Part shown: piece after piece, positions 62,184 to 64,000 of the stretch | How positions within the stretch are numbered: the first letter of the stretch is position 1 | Layout: every line of letters starts with the position of its first letter | Source of the DNA: DATARH01 sp036268425 | Lineage (GTDB): Bacteria > Pseudomonadota > Alphaproteobacteria > ATCC43930 > CGMCC-115725 | Length of the DNA stretch: 64,000 nt | Assembly (NCBI GenBank): GCA_036268425.1 | Contig: DATAUE010000013.1 | Span: 1-64,000, forward strand | Direction: 5' to 3' | Program-made: the position numbers and the translations under genes | The notes under the pieces: generated by a model | What the model saw: the letters and a program-made list of their open reading frames with translations, nothing else | Databases searched by the model: none | What the model was told of the DNA's origin: nothing

Positions 62184-63394
62184 CACGCCGCCTCCTCTGT
62201 CGAGAGCACGGGCAGTCGCGGGTTTTGTTCGGCAAATAACGGATAACTGAAAACATAAGGCTGGTTGCTGTAATCAAATAACGAGGTTTGTGCCCCATAT
62301 CGGTTATGAAGCCGGCGGTATACGTTTGTAAAATAGCGCCAGCAGCGCTTGCCGTCGTTGGAGTACAACTCAGGACGGTCCAGTAGGGACAGATCGGATT
62401 CGAATTTCCGCAATATCAGGCCCAGCCGACCCAACAGTTCATGCGATTTCCTGGCCGGTGCAAAGGCTGTGCGCTCATAACAAGCCGAAAGCGCTTCGCC
62501 GATCGTCGTGTAGGTAAAGAGGCCATGCACCGCCGCGTAAAGGGTTCGTACTTCGACAGCTTCATAGCTGTCGCCGCCGAATGGCATCAGCGGATCGACC
62601 ATGAAGAAGCGTTCTTTTTCGAGGGTCAGCGCATTGAACAGGACGTGACCGGCCTGATGGGCGACATCCTCTAGAAAAAACACCTCATCGATCGCCGTCG
62701 TAACATTGCAAAAGATCGCGCCATGCGCCGACAGCGTTGCAAAGGAGTTAGGGACACTCGAACGATAAAGCACGAAACGGCGCGTGGTTGCGGCAATGGC
62801 GCTCCACAAGTCCGGACAATATTGGCGCAGCAGGATGCAAGCGCGCTGCAGGTGCGGGATATGATCGGCGCTGGCTTTGGCCGTTTCGATTGCGGCAGGC
62901 ACACCGGCCTCGTCGACAAAAAAGCGCCGGAAAAGCGAATGGCTGCTTCGCATCACTTCGATGGCGGTTCCCGGTATCAGATCGGGCGTGCGCCATTCGA
63001 CGGGCATCGGGCGACCGTCCACTTGCCATGAAAAACTTGCCGATGTCGTGTCGATGCTGAGCTCGACCTCGCGCCCGGCACCCGCGATGCACCATTCGCC
63101 GATACCCGGAAGATAGACCCGGCCATCCGCATCGCATCGCAGCCGAAAGACCGCCGGTCGACATTCTGGAAGAATGCGGCTGCACAGCAGGTGCGTCAGC
63201 GATTGTTCCGGAGCGGGGTCGGTGAAATAGGCGAACAACAACGGGTCCAGAAAGATTTCGTCGTCATCGAAATCGAGCTGATCGAACAATGCGGGGGCGG
63301 TCTTGAGGACCAGCAGGCGCAGGGTATCGGCCAGTTTATGCTGGCCGCGCGCGACGCCCTCTCGCCACCAATCATCGGGTTCTTTGCGTGTCAT
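62183..63394 (-). CDS. Divergent HExxH-type peptide hydroxylase candidate of a RiPP locus
   Basis: 403 residues from the ATG at 63394; the open frame reaches 63442 but would read through the hairpin at 63412-63438. The region NSFATLSAHGAIFCN...LEDVAHQAGHVLFNAL is laid out like the HExxH domain of the alpha-ketoglutarate HExxH peptide beta-hydroxylases (TIGR04267-type), followed by the family-like RTLYAAVHGLFTYT segment. Metal ligands would be His246, His250 and His290. The motif has Gln247 instead of Glu. It is expected to act on the precursor core. The stop overlaps the exporter start. Family assignment is from motif layout only. Confidence 0.6.
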   Translation of the reverse strand: MTRKEPDDWWREGVARGQHKLADTLRLLVLKTAPALFDQLDFDDDEIFLDPLLFAYFTDPAPEQSLTHLLCSRILPECRPAVFRLRCDADGRVYLPGIGEWCIAGAGREVELSIDTTSASFSWQVDGRPMPVEWRTPDLIPGTAIEVMRSSHSLFRRFFVDEAGVPAAIETAKASADHIPHLQRACILLRQYCPDLWSAIAATTRRFVLYRSSVPNSFATLSAHGAIFCNVTTAIDEVFFLEDVAHQAGHVLFNALTLEKERFFMVDPLMPFGGDSYEAVEVRTLYAAVHGLFTYTTIGEALSACYERTAFAPARKSHELLGRLGLILRKFESDLSLLDRPELYSNDGKRCWRYFTNVYRRLHNRYGAQTSLFDYSNQPYVFSYPLFAEQNPRLPVLSTEEAA

Positions 63395-63411
63395 GGATAT
63401 CTCGCGATTGA

Positions 63412-63438
63412 GAAAGGGCGGCGACCCGCCGCCCTTTC
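63412..63438 (-). promoter_or_regulatory. Perfect intercistronic hairpin between precursor and enzyme genes
   Basis: GAAAGGGCGGCG (63412-63423) and CGCCGCCCTTTC (63427-63438) form a perfect 12-bp stem with a 3-base loop, 16 bases after the precursor stop. No long T-tract follows (TCAATCG), so it is probably a partial terminator or mRNA-stabilising hairpin that makes precursor transcripts more abundant than those of the downstream genes. Confidence 0.75.
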
Positions 63439-63453
63439 CCATGAGCCTGTTGG

Positions 63454-63606
63454 TCAGGCGGCTGCCTTGAGGATCTGGCCGTGGCAGTTGGCGAGCGTGC
63501 CGCCCGTGATCTTGTCGATCGACTGCTCGACGCTGACGGCGCCGGCACGGGTCTTGAAGCTCTCCAGCGAAACGCGCTTGTCGGTTTTGCGTGCAAAGAT
63601 GGACAT
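63454..63606 (-). CDS. RiPP precursor peptide with double-Gly leader
   Basis: A 50-residue peptide; ATG at 63606 preceded by AGGAGGTG 5 bases away. The leader (1-36) starts MSIFARKTDKRVSLESFK, and ends SIDKITGG, with hydrophobic residues at -4 and -7 as C39 peptidases require. The predicted core is TLANCHGQILKAAA (37-50): one Cys, one His, one Asn, a hydrophobic and poly-Ala tail. Only one Cys, so no internal disulfide; Asn40 or His42 are candidate hydroxylation sites. It heads the operon with the HExxH-like enzyme, C39 exporter and adaptor. The mature activity is unknown. Confidence 0.85.
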   Translation of the reverse strand: MSIFARKTDKRVSLESFKTRAGAVSVEQSIDKITGGTLANCHGQILKAAA

Positions 63607-63803
63607 CTTCACCTCCTGAATGCGCCTACTCTCAAAGGTTTTCGGCTGCCCCTATCACCGTGTGGTGATGGGCATAACCTAGCGCGCCGGCTCCGGCGGG
63701 GCTTGAAGGAGGGGTTGATTTGCCCTTACGCCTCCCTTGGCTTTCCCTTAAGATTCCGTTGGCTTTTCCTTAAGGAGCGCGGTGGCCGGCGCGGGAGGCG
63801 CCT
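63607..63803. promoter_or_regulatory. Divergent control region of the peptide operon
   Basis: 197 bases between the precursor and regulator start codons. It contains a near-perfect palindrome CCTATCACC-N4-GGTGATGGG (63651-63672), CGCCGG-CT-CCGGCG (63685-63698) and a 16-base direct repeat TTGGCTTTCCCTTAAG / TTGGCTTTTCCTTAAG (63737-63752, 63759-63774) with 22-bp period, two helical turns. The direct repeats suit tandem binding of an OmpR/CadC-type winged-helix protein. No clear -35/-10 pair was recognised. Confidence 0.6.
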
Positions 63804-64000
63804 GTGCGGTACGATTTCGGCGGATGCTCGCTCGATGTTGACCGCCGCGAACTGCATCGGGACGGCGGCCCAATCGCCCTAGAACCACAAGTTTTTGACC
63901 TTATCGTCTACCTTGTGCGGCACCGCGAACGGGTCGTCAGCCGCGACGATCTGATCGATGCGATCTGGGGCGGCCGGATCGTTTCCGATTCAGCAGTAAC
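63804..64000 (+). CDS. Winged-helix (OmpR/CadC-type) transcriptional regulator, N-terminal part
   Basis: Starts at the GTG at 63804 with GGGAGG 6 bases upstream and runs off the window after 65 codons. The visible part is a Trans_reg_C winged helix: RYDFGGCSLDVDRRELHRDG, EPQVFDLIVYLVRHRERVVSRDDLIDAIWGGRIVSDSAV. No receiver domain precedes it, so it is of the CadC/TPR/cyclase-fused type. Divergent from the peptide operon and probably its regulator. Confidence 0.88.
   Translation, partial: MRYDFGGCSLDVDRRELHRDGGPIALEPQVFDLIVYLVRHRERVVSRDDLIDAIWGGRIVSDSAV

Noticed and set aside
63394..63442. N-terminal extension of the HExxH-like protein
   Set aside because: It spans the perfect hairpin and adds a Gly-rich tract without homology.
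1..64000. tRNA, rRNA, CRISPR or insertion sequence
   Set aside because: Scanned the gaps by eye and found no cloverleaf, repeat-spacer array or transposase.

Overview
The window is GC-rich, densely coding DNA from what looks like an alphaproteobacterium. I base this on codon use, a System I cytochrome c maturation operon in the order ccmA-B-C-D-E, a PHB phasin, a bacterial Ku protein and Slam/FecR-type outer-membrane genes. The order or genus cannot be fixed from sequence alone. I see no tRNA or rRNA genes, no CRISPR array and no intact insertion sequence.

Layout. 1-7.5 kb: the start of a truncated gene, a secreted CVNH-type protein, a secreted alpha/beta-hydrolase, a CysQ-like phosphatase, ccmABCDE on the minus strand behind a multi-hairpin leader that ends in an intrinsic terminator, and a phenylacetate-CoA-ligase-like enzyme. 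7.7-12.2 kb: a TPR/beta-barrel outer-membrane protein (Slam-like) followed by a large FecR-domain protein whose C-terminus looks like a TbpB-type barrel. 12.3-16.2 kb: envelope and sugar genes (GalU, phosphomannomutase/phosphoglucomutase, a D,D-carboxypeptidase with a SPOR domain). 16.6-26.7 kb: phasin, alpha/beta-hydrolases, an exported sigma-factor-like protein, Ku, an amidohydrolase, an amidase and an oligopeptide-type binding protein. 26.7-32.6 kb: REP-like repeats, a beta-propeller protein with a GST, hydrolases and a four-repeat membrane protein. 32.6-40.7 kb: an acyl-CoA dehydrogenase, a sensor kinase, a periplasmic cupredoxin / exported truncated haemoglobin / DUF3034 group, an M19 dipeptidase and a DUF899 protein. 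40.8-58.5 kb: a catabolic region with two Baeyer-Villiger-type monooxygenases around an IclR regulator, a PAS hybrid kinase, a DszA/NtaA-type flavin monooxygenase, an isochorismatase-fold hydrolase, MmgE/PrpD, GST, VOC protein, amine oxidase, a SsuABC/TauABC-type transporter and dihydroxyacetone kinase.

58.5-64 kb holds the most striking system, a compact RiPP (modified peptide) locus on the minus strand. A 50-residue precursor with a double-glycine leader and a 14-residue core lies at 63454-63606, behind a very strong ribosome binding site. A perfect 12-bp hairpin follows. Next come a divergent HExxH-type peptide hydroxylase candidate in which the motif reads HQAGH, a C39-peptidase ABC exporter and a HlyD adaptor. 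A winged-helix regulator is transcribed divergently, and the shared promoter region carries 22-bp-spaced direct repeats and palindromes. The exporter and adaptor resemble Bacteroidota-type bacteriocin exporters, so horizontal transfer is possible.
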